Source of the DNA: CAYUVH01 sp964448135
GTDB taxonomy: Bacteria; Verrucomicrobiota; Verrucomicrobiia; Limisphaerales; UBA8199
Assembly (NCBI GenBank): GCA_964448135.1
Contig: CAYUVH010000065.1
Span: 1-56,099, forward strand
Length of the DNA stretch: 56,099 nt
Direction: 5' to 3'
The notes beneath the pieces are model-generated. The model worked only from the letters and a program-made list of their open reading frames with translations, searched no databases and was not told the DNA's origin. The first letter of the stretch is position 1; every line of letters begins with the position of its first letter. Shown here in pieces: positions 9,133 through 19,913 of the stretch. A program made the translations under genes and the position numbers.

Positions 9133-9356
9133 TCGCCAATCCTGCTTTTCGTCCTGTGGGCGGCCAAGAAAGGACATGAAGATGGCAAGCAAGGGGAAGC
9201 CAAATTCCCGAGGAGCGTGCTATGATGCAACTCATTATGTTTAAGATACTTATGCATGAGTCAAACCCCGTGCGGATGCCATCCGTAATGGCCCGTCCCC
9301 AAAAAAACTATTGGCCAAGCCCGCAACCCTTGCATAAGCTCGCCCACTCTAACCCT

Positions 9357-11861
<2,505 letters not shown>

Positions 11862-11881
11862 GCGCACTCCCGCAGACCATA

Positions 11882-12727
11882 ATGAAATTGAAATACATAC
11901 TCCCCCTGGTCGGTTTGTTTCTGGCCGCCGCCTCCGCCTCGGCTCAATTCGAAGGCGTGATGACCATGAGCGTCAACATGACCAACAATACCAGCGGAGC
12001 CGGGCGGGATTCCAAAGCCCGGCTCTCGATTGGTAAAAAAGGGTTCCGGGTGGAAACCGAATTGCGCCTCGGAGCCACCTCCATGACCATCGTAGTCCTG
12101 CGTCGCGACGACACCCCCAACATCATGTACTACCTGAACGAGGACGCGAAGACCTACTACGAGTTCGATTCTTCGAAAGCCCTGGACGACAGCAAGCTGG
12201 CGAAGGACGAAGGGGGCTACGCGGTGCGAAAACTGGGCGAGGAAAAAATCCTCGGCTACAACACCCAGCACATCCTGCTGCTGCACACCAACTCCGTGAC
12301 CCATCGCACCTCCGACCGGGAGTTTTGGCTCGCGAAGGACATCTGCAGCTACGAAACGTTCAGTCACATGAACAACAAGCCGGGATCGCGCATCTCCGAA
12401 GAAAATGTGTTCAAGGCCTTGCGCGCCGCTGGCGTGGACGGCGTGCCGTTGAAAATGGTAATGCACAGCGCCGAAGACATGACGGTGTATATGGAGGTGG
12501 TGAAGATCGACAAGAAATCCCTGCCGGATTCGACCTTTGAGGTGCCGGCGGATTTCAAGAAAACGGCTGCTCCCATGGCCGGCGGCGTGGGCGGCGCCCA
12601 GACGGATGCCATGCGCCAGCAAATGCAGGACCGGCTCAAGAACCTCTCCCCCGAGCAACGGGCCCGGATTGAGGAAATGATGAAGACGCGCCCGGGCCTC
12701 AGCCAGCCGCCCTCATCGAACCCCTGA
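11882..12727 (+). CDS. DUF4412-like secreted protein
   Basis: 281 residues from the ATG at 11882, 20 bp after the hppA stop. The frame is open upstream inside hppA, but that part is a shadow of hppA. A clear signal peptide (about 1-22, cleaved after SASA) precedes QFEGVMTMSVNMT. The body matches the DUF4412 plan: a probe-like beta-rich domain with NIMYYLNEDAKTYYEFD (reading of a stored value) and GYNTQHILLL. The C-terminus is charged and Met-rich (about 235-281). It is predicted to be periplasmic. Linkage to hppA suggests co-expression, but no functional connection is known. Confidence 0.75.
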   Translation: MKLKYILPLVGLFLAAASASAQFEGVMTMSVNMTNNTSGAGRDSKARLSIGKKGFRVETELRLGATSMTIVVLRRDDTPNIMYYLNEDAKTYYEFDSSKALDDSKLAKDEGGYAVRKLGEEKILGYNTQHILLLHTNSVTHRTSDREFWLAKDICSYETFSHMNNKPGSRISEENVFKALRAAGVDGVPLKMVMHSAEDMTVYMEVVKIDKKSLPDSTFEVPADFKKTAAPMAGGVGGAQTDAMRQQMQDRLKNLSPEQRARIEEMMKTRPGLSQPPSSNP

Positions 12728-12824
12728 AGTTGAACGCCACCAGCCCGAACCGGTCTAATAGCCGGGTCCCGTGAACTAGGTTTTCGGGTTGAAACGACAA
12801 AGTCCAAATGCTAATTACTGATAT

Positions 12825-13052
12825 ATGAAAAAACTCCTCCTCGTTCTGACGGTTACGGCGCTCACCATCGCGGTGCAAGCGGATGACAAAAAGGCCGCGC
12901 CCACGTGCGACAAGTCGAAGGCCAGCGCTTCCTGCTGCGAAGCCAAAAAGGCCGAGACTGCCGGCTGCAAGATGTGCCCTTCCAAGGCCAAGGATGTCCA
13001 GGCCAGCAAGCCCGCCCTGAGCCCCAAAGCCGCCGCTGACGCCGGCAAGTAA
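12825..13052 (+). CDS. small Cys/Lys-rich secreted protein
   Basis: 75 residues. The signal peptide is about 1-19 (MKKLLLVLTVTALTIAVQA), leaving a mature peptide of about 56 residues with five cysteines (28, 37, 38, 48, 51), including CC and CKMC, among many Lys and Ala. The arrangement could bind a metal or form disulfides. No family is recognised. The gene is immediately followed by a strong terminator, which supports it being real. The upstream gap is 97 bp, so it may have its own promoter. Confidence 0.65.
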   Translation: MKKLLLVLTVTALTIAVQADDKKAAPTCDKSKASASCCEAKKAETAGCKMCPSKAKDVQASKPALSPKAAADAGK

Positions 13053-13074
13053 GCTCCCACAAAATCATTTCACA

Positions 13075-13106
13075 CCCTCCGCACCTCACGGTGCGGAGGG
13101 TTTTTT
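13075..13106 (+). terminator. rho-independent terminator
   Basis: A perfect 11-bp GC-rich stem, CCCTCCGCACC (13075-13085) with GGTGCGGAGGG (13090-13100), has a TCAC loop and is followed directly by T6. It ends the unit that includes the small Cys-rich gene. Confidence 0.95.
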
Positions 13107-13114
13107 GTTTCAAT

Positions 13115-13162
13115 GGTCCCACTCTCTGTCCACCGGTCCCACAAGTCCCAGCCGTCCCATCC
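13115..13162. repeat. GTCCCA periodic repeat (about 9 bp)
   Basis: GTCCCA words occur at 13116, 13136, 13145 and 13154, with a variant TGTCCAC near 13127. The last three are spaced exactly 9 bp (GTCCCACAA GTCCCAGCC GTCCCATCC). It lies between a terminator and the O-antigen ligase gene. Similar periodic words are seen in intergenic DNA of many bacteria (my recollection, not a search). Confidence 0.5.
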
Positions 13163-13228
13163 TTACCCTTCAATCGCTAACCATTATTCTCGCGCCCCCT
13201 TCACCCATATTGCTATTCTGCGCCGCTC

Positions 13229-15151
13229 ATGGATCGAGAGCGGCTGGATCGGTTTTGCGAGCAGGGCATTCTGGCCCTGGTCCTGACCATTCTCGTTTTT
13301 TCCCCGCTCGCCATCGGCGCTGTACTCCCCTGGCAATTTCTTATCGTCCAGGCCCTCACCCTCGGCGTCATGGTCCTGTGGGGCATCCGGCTTTGGGCCA
13401 ATCCCCGGATCAAGCTCCTCTGGCCGCCCATCTGCTGGGCCGTCCTCGCCTTCGCCGGCTACGCCGTCTGGCGCTACAGCACCGCGGACATCGAATACGT
13501 CGCCCGGCAGGAAATGATCCGGGTGCTCGTATACGCCTTTCTCTTCCTAGCCATCCTGAACAACCTCCACCGGCAGGAGACGACGCAGATCATCGGCTTT
13601 ACCATGATCAGCCTGGCCATGTTGATTTCCTTCTACTCCATATACCAGTTCGCCACCGTTTCCGATCATGTGTGGGGTTACACCCGGGGCGCCTACCATC
13701 ATCGCGGCTCCGGCACCTTCATTTCCCCGAACAACCTCGCCGGCTTTCTCGAACTCCTCCTGCCGTTAAGCCTCAGTTACATGATGCTCGGCCGGCTCAA
13801 GGCCACTACCAAAATCTTCTTCTGCTACACCGGACTGGTGATTATCGGTGGTCTGGCCTGCACCATTTCGCGCGGCGGCTGGGTCGCCGCCGGCTTGAGC
13901 CTGATCGTTTTCTTCGGTGTCCTCGCCTTCGATCGCAGCCGCCGCCTGCCCGCGCTGATCTTCCTCGTCGTCATCATCGGCGCTTGCGCCGTCACGCTGC
14001 CGAAAAGCTACGCCGTCAAACTCCGCGTCAAACAGCTCTTCGCCCAGGGACACGTGGACGACGATTCACGCTACGATATCTGGCACCCCGCCGTTATTCT
14101 CTGGAAACAAAATCCCTGGTGGGGCGTCGGCCCGGCCCATTTCGACTACCGCTTCCGCCAATACCGCCCCGAGGAACTCCAGCGCCGCCCCGAACGCGCG
14201 CACAACGATTACATCAATACCCTGGCCGACTGGGGCGTCGCCGGCACGGCGCTGGTCGCCAGCGCCTGGTTGCTGCTCGCCTGGGGCATCGCGCGCACGT
14301 GGCCTTTTGTGCGCGGCGCCAAGCACGAGCTCGGCGACAACAAAGGCAGCAACAAATTTGCGTTCCTGCTCGGGGCCAGCCTGGGACTCCTCGCCCTGCT
14401 CTTCCACTCGGCCGTGGATTTCAACATGCACATCCCCGCCAACGCCATCCTCGCCATCACCCTCATGGCGTTGATCAGCAGCCAGATTCGGTTTGCCACC
14501 GAACGCTTTTGGTTTTCCGCCCGCGTCTGGATCAAAATCCTGCTCAGCCTTCTCCTCGTAGCCGGTATCGGCTATCTCGGCTACCAGGGCATGCGCCGCG
14601 CGCGCGAGTCGTATTGGATCTATCGCGCTCATCGCGAACTCGCCTTTTCGCCCGAACGCGCCCAGAAGCTCGAGCGCGCCTTCACCATCGAGCCGAAGAA
14701 TGCCTCGACCGCGTACGAAATCGGCGAGACCCACCGCTTCTTCAGCCAGCAGGGCAACACCGAAAAAGCCAAAGGCACCGATTACACCGACGAGGCCAAC
14801 CTCGCAATGGGATGGTTCGAAAAGTGCATGAAACTCAACCCGTGGGACGGTTACGGCTACATGCGTTACGGCTGGTGCCTCGACTGGCTCGGCCGGCCAA
14901 AAGAATCCGCGCCCTACTTCCAAAAAGCCGAAGCCCTCGACCCGAACGGCTATTACACCATGGCCCACCTCGGCCTGCACTACATCGAACTGGAAGACTT
15001 CGCCGCCGCGCGGACTTATTTTGAGCGCTCGAAGCGGCTGGAAGCCAGCGACAACGAGATCGCCGTGAATTACCTGCAAGTCACCCGCACCCGCCTGCTC
15101 GAGCGCGCCACCAACTCCTTCGGCCGCCCCAAGCCCGAGACGTCGAAATAG
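13229..15151 (+). CDS. O-antigen ligase family membrane protein with TPR repeats
   Basis: 640 residues. About 11-12 membrane segments lie between residues 12 and 460. The Wzy_C/O-antigen ligase signature sits in the large periplasmic loop: WWGVGPAHFDYRFRQYRPEE then RAHNDYINTLADWGVAG (about 290-335), containing the conserved His and Arg of the family. After the last membrane helix, about 470-620 are TPR-like repeats (ALDPNGYYTMAHLGLHYIEL). Members join or polymerise lipid-linked glycans at the periplasmic face, or glycosylate proteins. The glycan here is unknown and no LPS cluster is adjacent. The DUF2723 protein at 189-4574 may act on related substrates, but this is speculative. Confidence 0.88.
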   Translation: MDRERLDRFCEQGILALVLTILVFSPLAIGAVLPWQFLIVQALTLGVMVLWGIRLWANPRIKLLWPPICWAVLAFAGYAVWRYSTADIEYVARQEMIRVLVYAFLFLAILNNLHRQETTQIIGFTMISLAMLISFYSIYQFATVSDHVWGYTRGAYHHRGSGTFISPNNLAGFLELLLPLSLSYMMLGRLKATTKIFFCYTGLVIIGGLACTISRGGWVAAGLSLIVFFGVLAFDRSRRLPALIFLVVIIGACAVTLPKSYAVKLRVKQLFAQGHVDDDSRYDIWHPAVILWKQNPWWGVGPAHFDYRFRQYRPEELQRRPERAHNDYINTLADWGVAGTALVASAWLLLAWGIARTWPFVRGAKHELGDNKGSNKFAFLLGASLGLLALLFHSAVDFNMHIPANAILAITLMALISSQIRFATERFWFSARVWIKILLSLLLVAGIGYLGYQGMRRARESYWIYRAHRELAFSPERAQKLERAFTIEPKNASTAYEIGETHRFFSQQGNTEKAKGTDYTDEANLAMGWFEKCMKLNPWDGYGYMRYGWCLDWLGRPKESAPYFQKAEALDPNGYYTMAHLGLHYIELEDFAAARTYFERSKRLEASDNEIAVNYLQVTRTRLLERATNSFGRPKPETSK

Positions 15152-15234
15152 ACACCCCCCCGGTAAGGACATAAGTTTGCGTGTGCGCCATTCCGCCGGA
15201 GCGTGGCCGTCCCGCTTCGTCGCGCCGAAGTCAG

Positions 15235-15267
15235 ACGCAGGCGGACCACAGCAACGTCCGCCTGCGT
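15235..15267. repeat. 11-bp inverted repeat
   Basis: ACGCAGGCGGA (15235-15245) and TCCGCCTGCGT (15257-15267) are perfect inverse complements around an 11-nt loop. No T-run follows, so it is better read as a REP-like palindrome than a terminator. Confidence 0.65.
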
Positions 15268-15401
15268 TCAGGCATTCGGAAATCGCCGGCTAACTATCGG
15301 CCGCTTCTCCTCTCTCTGCTCAGACGACCGGGGGGCGCAACGGCAGCCATAAAGATAACCCGTTCCGATTCGGCTGCTCGGCCTCTTTTTCCTTTTCTCT
15401 C

Positions 15402-15424
15402 ATTTCAAATTTCAAATTTGAAAT
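15402..15424. repeat. ATTTCAAAT palindromic repeat
   Basis: Two overlapping ATTTCAAAT-type words are followed by the inverse ATTTGAAAT, giving a low-GC island of 23 bp inside GC-rich DNA. It is of the dispersed word-like repeat type. Confidence 0.5.
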
Positions 15425-15505
15425 TACGCCACTTCCCTCCGCCGGACTTTCTCTTTGCAACCACGACTTTTTCCCAGCCATACTGTTCATCTCACGCGTA
15501 CTCGT

Positions 15506-15904
15506 ATGATTCGGATCTTCGCGATACTTTTTCTTTGTGTTACCGCCGCAGTCGCGGGCCCCAGAACCACGCTTCGGAAAATGTGGACTTCGCCTGATTA
15601 CGCCACCAACACGGTGCCAACAGTCTGGCGTCCCTCGAAGATTCCTGCAGCCGCATCGGACGTGGCCGCGTTCGAGCGTTTCTCGCTGACGACGAACAGC
15701 ATTTCCATCTCGAAATTTATGGCGCGATACGGCTTGCCGAACCGTTACTTGACCACAGGGAGAGACGGAGGTCAGGACTTTCTCATCTACGACCTGCCTT
15801 CGGGCCACGCCGTTGCACTGTACGTCCCGAAGCCGCCCGCTGATACTTTTGCCGCTTGTGTCATCATCACCGCAGACGGTTCACTTGTGAAGTTGGTCAA
15901 ATGA
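15506..15904 (+). CDS. hypothetical secreted protein
   Basis: 132 residues from the ATG at 15506; the upstream in-frame ATG-like starts lie in low-complexity intergenic sequence. The signal peptide is MIRIFAILFLCVTAAVAG (1-18). The mature part contains FSLTTNSISISKFMARYGLP (about 58-77) and ends FAACVIITADGSLVKLVK, a short beta-rich domain. The central segment resembles small outer-membrane assembly-like (SmpA/OmlA-type) folds in outline, but I cannot assign it to one. No family is recognised. Confidence 0.55.
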   Translation: MIRIFAILFLCVTAAVAGPRTTLRKMWTSPDYATNTVPTVWRPSKIPAAASDVAAFERFSLTTNSISISKFMARYGLPNRYLTTGRDGGQDFLIYDLPSGHAVALYVPKPPADTFAACVIITADGSLVKLVK

Positions 15905-15998
15905 CAATGCAGCTAATGCGCTTCATCGAACCCGCCCATCGCGTTGTCGTCGTAATCTACCCCTCCCGCGGCGCGCCTCGCTGATTCATTAAATACTC

Positions 15999-16322
15999 AT
16001 GACCCTCACCGCCCTGACCCGTTTTATCTCCAAAAGCCGCCAAGGCGAAATTTTCCAGGTGGAACGCGATGGCCAGGGCGGCGCCTCCGTATATTTCTTC
16101 TGCACCGACAAGGCGACCGGCCGGAAGCGGCATTTCACAATCTCTTGCGCCCAGGCGGAGAAAATCCGCGTTTACCCGGAGACGTTCAGCAAGCTGACCA
16201 TTCGGTCGGACGGAAAGACCGACGCCGCACGCAAGTCCGGAAAGCGTCGAAAGATCGTCTCTTTCGACGACATGTACATCATCGGCTACGGATTCGAGTC
16301 CATCCAAGTTCCCATCGGCTGA
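15999..16322 (+). CDS. hypothetical protein
   Basis: 107 residues, cytoplasmic, with no signal peptide or membrane helix. It begins MTLTALTRFISKSRQGEIFQ, a basic helix followed by a small beta-rich domain. There is a Lys/Arg-rich segment at about 76-87 (RKSGKRRKI). No family is recognised. It lies 94 bp after the 15506-15904 gene on the same strand. Confidence 0.5.
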   Translation: MTLTALTRFISKSRQGEIFQVERDGQGGASVYFFCTDKATGRKRHFTISCAQAEKIRVYPETFSKLTIRSDGKTDAARKSGKRRKIVSFDDMYIIGYGFESIQVPIG

Positions 16323-16717
16323 CGCACACATCCCCCCGTAGAACTTTTCAGACCCTCTCGTCGAGCGGCCCAAAATCCTTTGCATGAGTCCACCATTTGG
16401 CCGTCCCTCGAGTCCCTTTGGTCCCTCAACCTGCAACTTGCAACTTGCAGCTTTCCACCCGTACCCTTCCAAACCGAAACCGCCCATAACGCATTTTATC
16501 GCATCAAGCATCCCAACCCGGCCCCTGCTCCCAGCCTCTTTCTCACAATGGCCTGTATTCTGCTTCTACTGCTTGGGTCTGTTGGGGCGAACTACCCAAT
16601 GGCTGGGGTAATGTGGCAAAAAAGATACAAATAAAGAATTGACACCACCCCCAATCCCGGCCAAATTGGTGGCGTAGAACTCGGACATTTAAGCAAGCGC
16701 AACTGCAAGCAGTTACG
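16323..16717. other. 395-bp intergenic region upstream of FecR gene
   Basis: No gene seen. The word GCAACTT occurs twice in tandem inside CTGCAACTTGCAACTTGCAG (16431-16450), close to GTCCCT words (16411-16427), again word-like repeats. A TTGACA hexamer at 16639-16644 could be a -35 element for the FecR gene, but no convincing -10 lies 16-18 bp downstream. Confidence 0.45.
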
Positions 16718-17488
16718 ATGATTATGAAAAGATCTTTAAGCTTTCTCAGTGCTTTGATTGTTGCCCTCGTCGCAACCTCTGCGGTGGCGGCGGACAAACA
16801 AAACGACATCGTCGCCAAAGTTTACCGCCTGACCGGCAGCGCGCGTTATAACACGGGCGACGGAAACTGGAAGGACCTCCATCGCGGAGACGTCCTGCGC
16901 CCCGGCACGATCGTTCAGACTGCGGACAAATCCCGCGTGGACCTCGTCTTGGGTGAATCCGATAATCCGATTCCCCGCCCGGTCATGGGTGAAGCCCTCA
17001 CCTTCCATCCCGACGCCCAGCAAAACGTTGTGCGCATTTGGGAAAACACCACGCTGGGCATCGACAAGCTGAACGTCATGAAGAGCGGCGGCGGCGATGT
17101 CAGCGAAACCGAACTCGATCTCCAGAAGGGTCATATCTTCGGCACTGTGAAGCGCATGTCTCCGGCTTCCTCCTACCGCGTGAAGATTCCGAACGGCGTC
17201 GCGGCCATCCGCGGCACGGTCTATGACCTGACCGCTGAAGGCCTGCTCCGCGTGCTCTACGGCACCGTGGTGCTCGACCACGTCGGTCCCGGGGGTGAAC
17301 ATATCACCCAGACCGTCAGCCAGAACCAGGAATACGATGCCCGCACGATGCAAATCATCCCGCTCACCGATCCGATCAAGGACGGCATGAGTTTCACCGC
17401 GCGCCAGACGTTCCTCCCGCTGGCCACTCCGTCGGTTATCACGCCCGACCACACGATTTATCCCGTCTCGACCACGACCGGGCAGTAG
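16718..17488 (+). CDS. FecR-domain secreted protein
   Basis: 256 residues with a signal peptide (about 1-24, ending AVAAD). Residues about 30-190 match the FecR (PF04773) plan: a bounded beta-sandwich with RGDVLRPGTIVQTADKSRVD and later IPNGVAAIRGTVYDL, the core usual for standalone FecR proteins of Verrucomicrobia. Most such proteins are periplasmic sensors or structural domains. It ends in a terminator and the adenylate cyclase gene follows, the common FecR/CHASE2-cyclase pairing. Partner and signal are unknown. Two ATGs (16718 and 16724) are possible starts. Confidence 0.85.
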   Translation: MIMKRSLSFLSALIVALVATSAVAADKQNDIVAKVYRLTGSARYNTGDGNWKDLHRGDVLRPGTIVQTADKSRVDLVLGESDNPIPRPVMGEALTFHPDAQQNVVRIWENTTLGIDKLNVMKSGGGDVSETELDLQKGHIFGTVKRMSPASSYRVKIPNGVAAIRGTVYDLTAEGLLRVLYGTVVLDHVGPGGEHITQTVSQNQEYDARTMQIIPLTDPIKDGMSFTARQTFLPLATPSVITPDHTIYPVSTTTGQ

Positions 17489-17508
17489 CCGGTTCGCTGA
17501 TCTTTCCA

Positions 17509-17542
17509 GGCCAGAGCAGCCTTGTGTTGCTCTGGCCTTTTT
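17509..17542 (+). terminator. rho-independent terminator after FecR gene
   Basis: GGCCAGAGCA (17509-17518) and TGCTCTGGCC (17528-17537) form a perfect 10-bp stem with a 9-nt loop, followed by T5. It lies 20 bp after the FecR stop and just before the cyclase gene. It could be a true terminator or an attenuator controlling read-through. Confidence 0.9.
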
Positions 17543-17557
17543 GTTTCCTTCGACACG

Positions 17558-19903
17558 TTGAAGCTCAAGCCCGTCAAACTTGCGCCCGCCCTCATTGCCC
17601 TCGGCGCGATCCTGTTCGTCTGCCTGGTGCGCCTCGCCCGCGTCGATTACTTCGAAGGACTTGAGCGCGGCACCTATGACCTCCGGGCCCGTGAGGCCCT
17701 TAAGTTTTCCCCGCCAGTCGCCACCAACCTGGGCTTTGTTTTCATTGACGAAGGCAGCCTGAAAGCCGTTTACGACGGCTCCGTCGGATTATACTTCGGG
17801 CTCCTGTGGCCCCGCCAGGTCTATGGCCGGCTGGTCAATGAACTCACCGCGCAGGGCGCGCGCGCGGTGGCCCTCGACGTGATTCTGGGCGAGCTCCGCC
17901 CCGACCAGCCGCCCGTCAGCATGGCGAACGGCAATTTGATCGACTCCGACGAATTCTTCGCGGAATCCATGAAACGATCGAGCAACGTCATCCTGGCCGC
18001 CAGCACCGACATCCTGATGCCGCAGTTGTTTTTCACCAATGCGCCATTCCTCGGTGATGTGCTCACGGAGAAAGACCGCCCGGAAGGAGTCCTCCGGCGC
18101 GTGAAAGCCTTCCGCTCCTATCAGGATTGGCACTGGCTGTTTCGCAAGGTCGCCGCCGACACAAACTACACCATTGATCTGAGCGGCGCGCGCATCGAGC
18201 CCCGCCAGATCGTGCTTTCCCAGTCTGATGGACAGGAAATCAAGGTCCCGCTGGATGAGGCGGGAACCTTCGACCTGACGGACTTCCTGGGTGACAAGCT
18301 GCCGCCCGGAATGGCCCGGCGCGCGAAGCCATTCAAGGATATCCGGATCTGGCACATGGGCATCGAGATGGCCGCGCGCGAATTGGGACTCGATCTTAAC
18401 CATGCCCAGGTGGACCTTGCGGCCGGACGGATCACCTTACGTGGGGCGGGGGGTATCGAACGCGTCATCCCGGTGGACCGGGACGGATATTTTTACATTG
18501 ATTGGTCCATTCCGCCCAGCGACACCCGGCTGCAACAGGCCCCGATTCAAGCGCTTCTCTATCAGAACTACTGCCGCTTGAAGGGAGAGACCAACCAGCT
18601 CACGGACGATTGGCGGGGAAAGCTGGTGGTGGTCGGTTCCGCAGCGGTCGTCGGCAACAATCTTTCCGACCGCGGCGCCACCTCCATCTCCCCGGATACT
18701 TTGCTGGCCAGCAAACACTGGAACGTGGCGAATTCCCTCATCGTAAACCGATTCGTGCAGCGCTCCTCGGTGACCATCGATCTTTGCATCATCGTCGTGA
18801 TGGGACTGATGGCTGCGTGGCTCACCTGGTTTCCGCGCATCATCGCTGCCACGGTTTCCGTCCTCATGTTGATCGCGGGCTATATCTTTCTGACCTTCGC
18901 GGTATACGTCCACAACCGCTATTGGATGCCGATCATCCTACCAGTGCTGGGCGCCATGTTGCTTACCTATGTGTGCCTCGTGGTCTGGCGCGTGTTGTTC
19001 GAGCAGGCGCAACAACGGCGCGTAAAGTCCATTTTCTCGACGGTGGTAGCGACGCCGGTCATGAACGAATTGCTAAAAGCGGACGATCTTTCCCTCGAGG
19101 GAGCACGGCGGGAGATCACGGTCATGTTTGCTGACGTACGCGGCTTCACCCAGTTGACCGATGTGACCCAGGAACGGGCCAACGAATATGTCCGCCAGCA
19201 GCGCCTGGTGGGCGACGCCGCGGAAGCGCTTTACGACGCTCAAGCCCGGGAAGTGCTGGCGACCGTGAATGTTTACCTTGGTTTGATCGCCGACGTGATC
19301 ATGGATCAAAAGGGCGTGTTGGATAAGTTCATCGGCGATTGCGTGATGGCCTTTTGGGGCGCGCCGCTGCCGGATGACCGGCATGCCGTGGCTTGCGTGA
19401 AGGCGGCGATCGCCGCCCAACGCGCCATGTATGCCCTGAACCAGGAGCGCGCGCTGGAGAATAAGAAATTGGAACTGGAGAATCTCGCACGCGTGGCCGC
19501 CGGGCAGCAGCCGAAGGATCTGTATCCCTTGTTGCTGCTGGGCACGGGCATCAACACCGGCATCGTGAACGTCGGCTTGATGGGCTCGCGCCGGAACCAG
19601 AAGAACTACACGGTCTTCGGGCGCGAGGTGAACCTGGCCAGCCGCCTGGAAAGTGCCTCCGGACGTGGAAGAATCTTCATTGGTCAGCGGACCTACGAGC
19701 ACTTGTTGCGCGATGATGCGGAATTAGCAGCCACTTGCATCTCCCGGCCCGACGAAAAACCGAAAGGCTTCGCCAAACCAGTGAAAGTTTACGAGGTGCC
19801 GTGGCGCCCCGCAGGCTCGCCCTCGCTGGAGGAAGAATTCCTCCCCCAGGCGCCCACAGACGCGACCACCTTTACAGGATTTGTGCAGCGGGAGGGCAAG
19901 TAG
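17558..19903 (+). CDS. CHASE2-domain class III adenylate/guanylate cyclase
   Basis: 781 residues if started at the TTG at 17558; an earlier TTG at 17522 lies in the terminator hairpin and is unlikely. After a first membrane helix (about 8-25), residues about 30-350 are an extracytoplasmic CHASE2 sensor domain. Three membrane helices follow (about 400-475) and then the class III cyclase domain (about 515-735). The metal-binding Asp526 (FADVRGFT) and Asp594 (KFIGDCVMAFWG), Lys590, and the Asn692/Arg696 pair (NLASR) are all present, so the enzyme should be active and make cAMP or cGMP. The region after about 740 is short and Pro-rich. Ligand of CHASE2 is unknown. The upstream FecR gene is the usual partner, and may supply an envelope signal. 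Confidence 0.88.
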   Translation: MKLKPVKLAPALIALGAILFVCLVRLARVDYFEGLERGTYDLRAREALKFSPPVATNLGFVFIDEGSLKAVYDGSVGLYFGLLWPRQVYGRLVNELTAQGARAVALDVILGELRPDQPPVSMANGNLIDSDEFFAESMKRSSNVILAASTDILMPQLFFTNAPFLGDVLTEKDRPEGVLRRVKAFRSYQDWHWLFRKVAADTNYTIDLSGARIEPRQIVLSQSDGQEIKVPLDEAGTFDLTDFLGDKLPPGMARRAKPFKDIRIWHMGIEMAARELGLDLNHAQVDLAAGRITLRGAGGIERVIPVDRDGYFYIDWSIPPSDTRLQQAPIQALLYQNYCRLKGETNQLTDDWRGKLVVVGSAAVVGNNLSDRGATSISPDTLLASKHWNVANSLIVNRFVQRSSVTIDLCIIVVMGLMAAWLTWFPRIIAATVSVLMLIAGYIFLTFAVYVHNRYWMPIILPVLGAMLLTYVCLVVWRVLFEQAQQRRVKSIFSTVVATPVMNELLKADDLSLEGARREITVMFADVRGFTQLTDVTQERANEYVRQQRLVGDAAEALYDAQAREVLATVNVYLGLIADVIMDQKGVLDKFIGDCVMAFWGAPLPDDRHAVACVKAAIAAQRAMYALNQERALENKKLELENLARVAAGQQPKDLYPLLLLGTGINTGIVNVGLMGSRRNQKNYTVFGREVNLASRLESASGRGRIFIGQRTYEHLLRDDAELAATCISRPDEKPKGFAKPVKVYEVPWRPAGSPSLEEEFLPQAPTDATTFTGFVQREGK

Positions 19904-19913
19904 CGCCCTCCCT

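Larger units (their letters stand above)
15152..15505. other. 354-bp intergenic region with two repeats
   Basis: No gene seen. It holds the 11-bp inverted repeat at 15235-15267 and the ATTTCAAAT/ATTTGAAAT element at 15402-15424. Confidence 0.6.

Noticed and set aside
17522..17557. Earlier TTG start of the adenylate cyclase
   Set aside because: It is located inside the terminator hairpin; the codons before 17558 lack any support.
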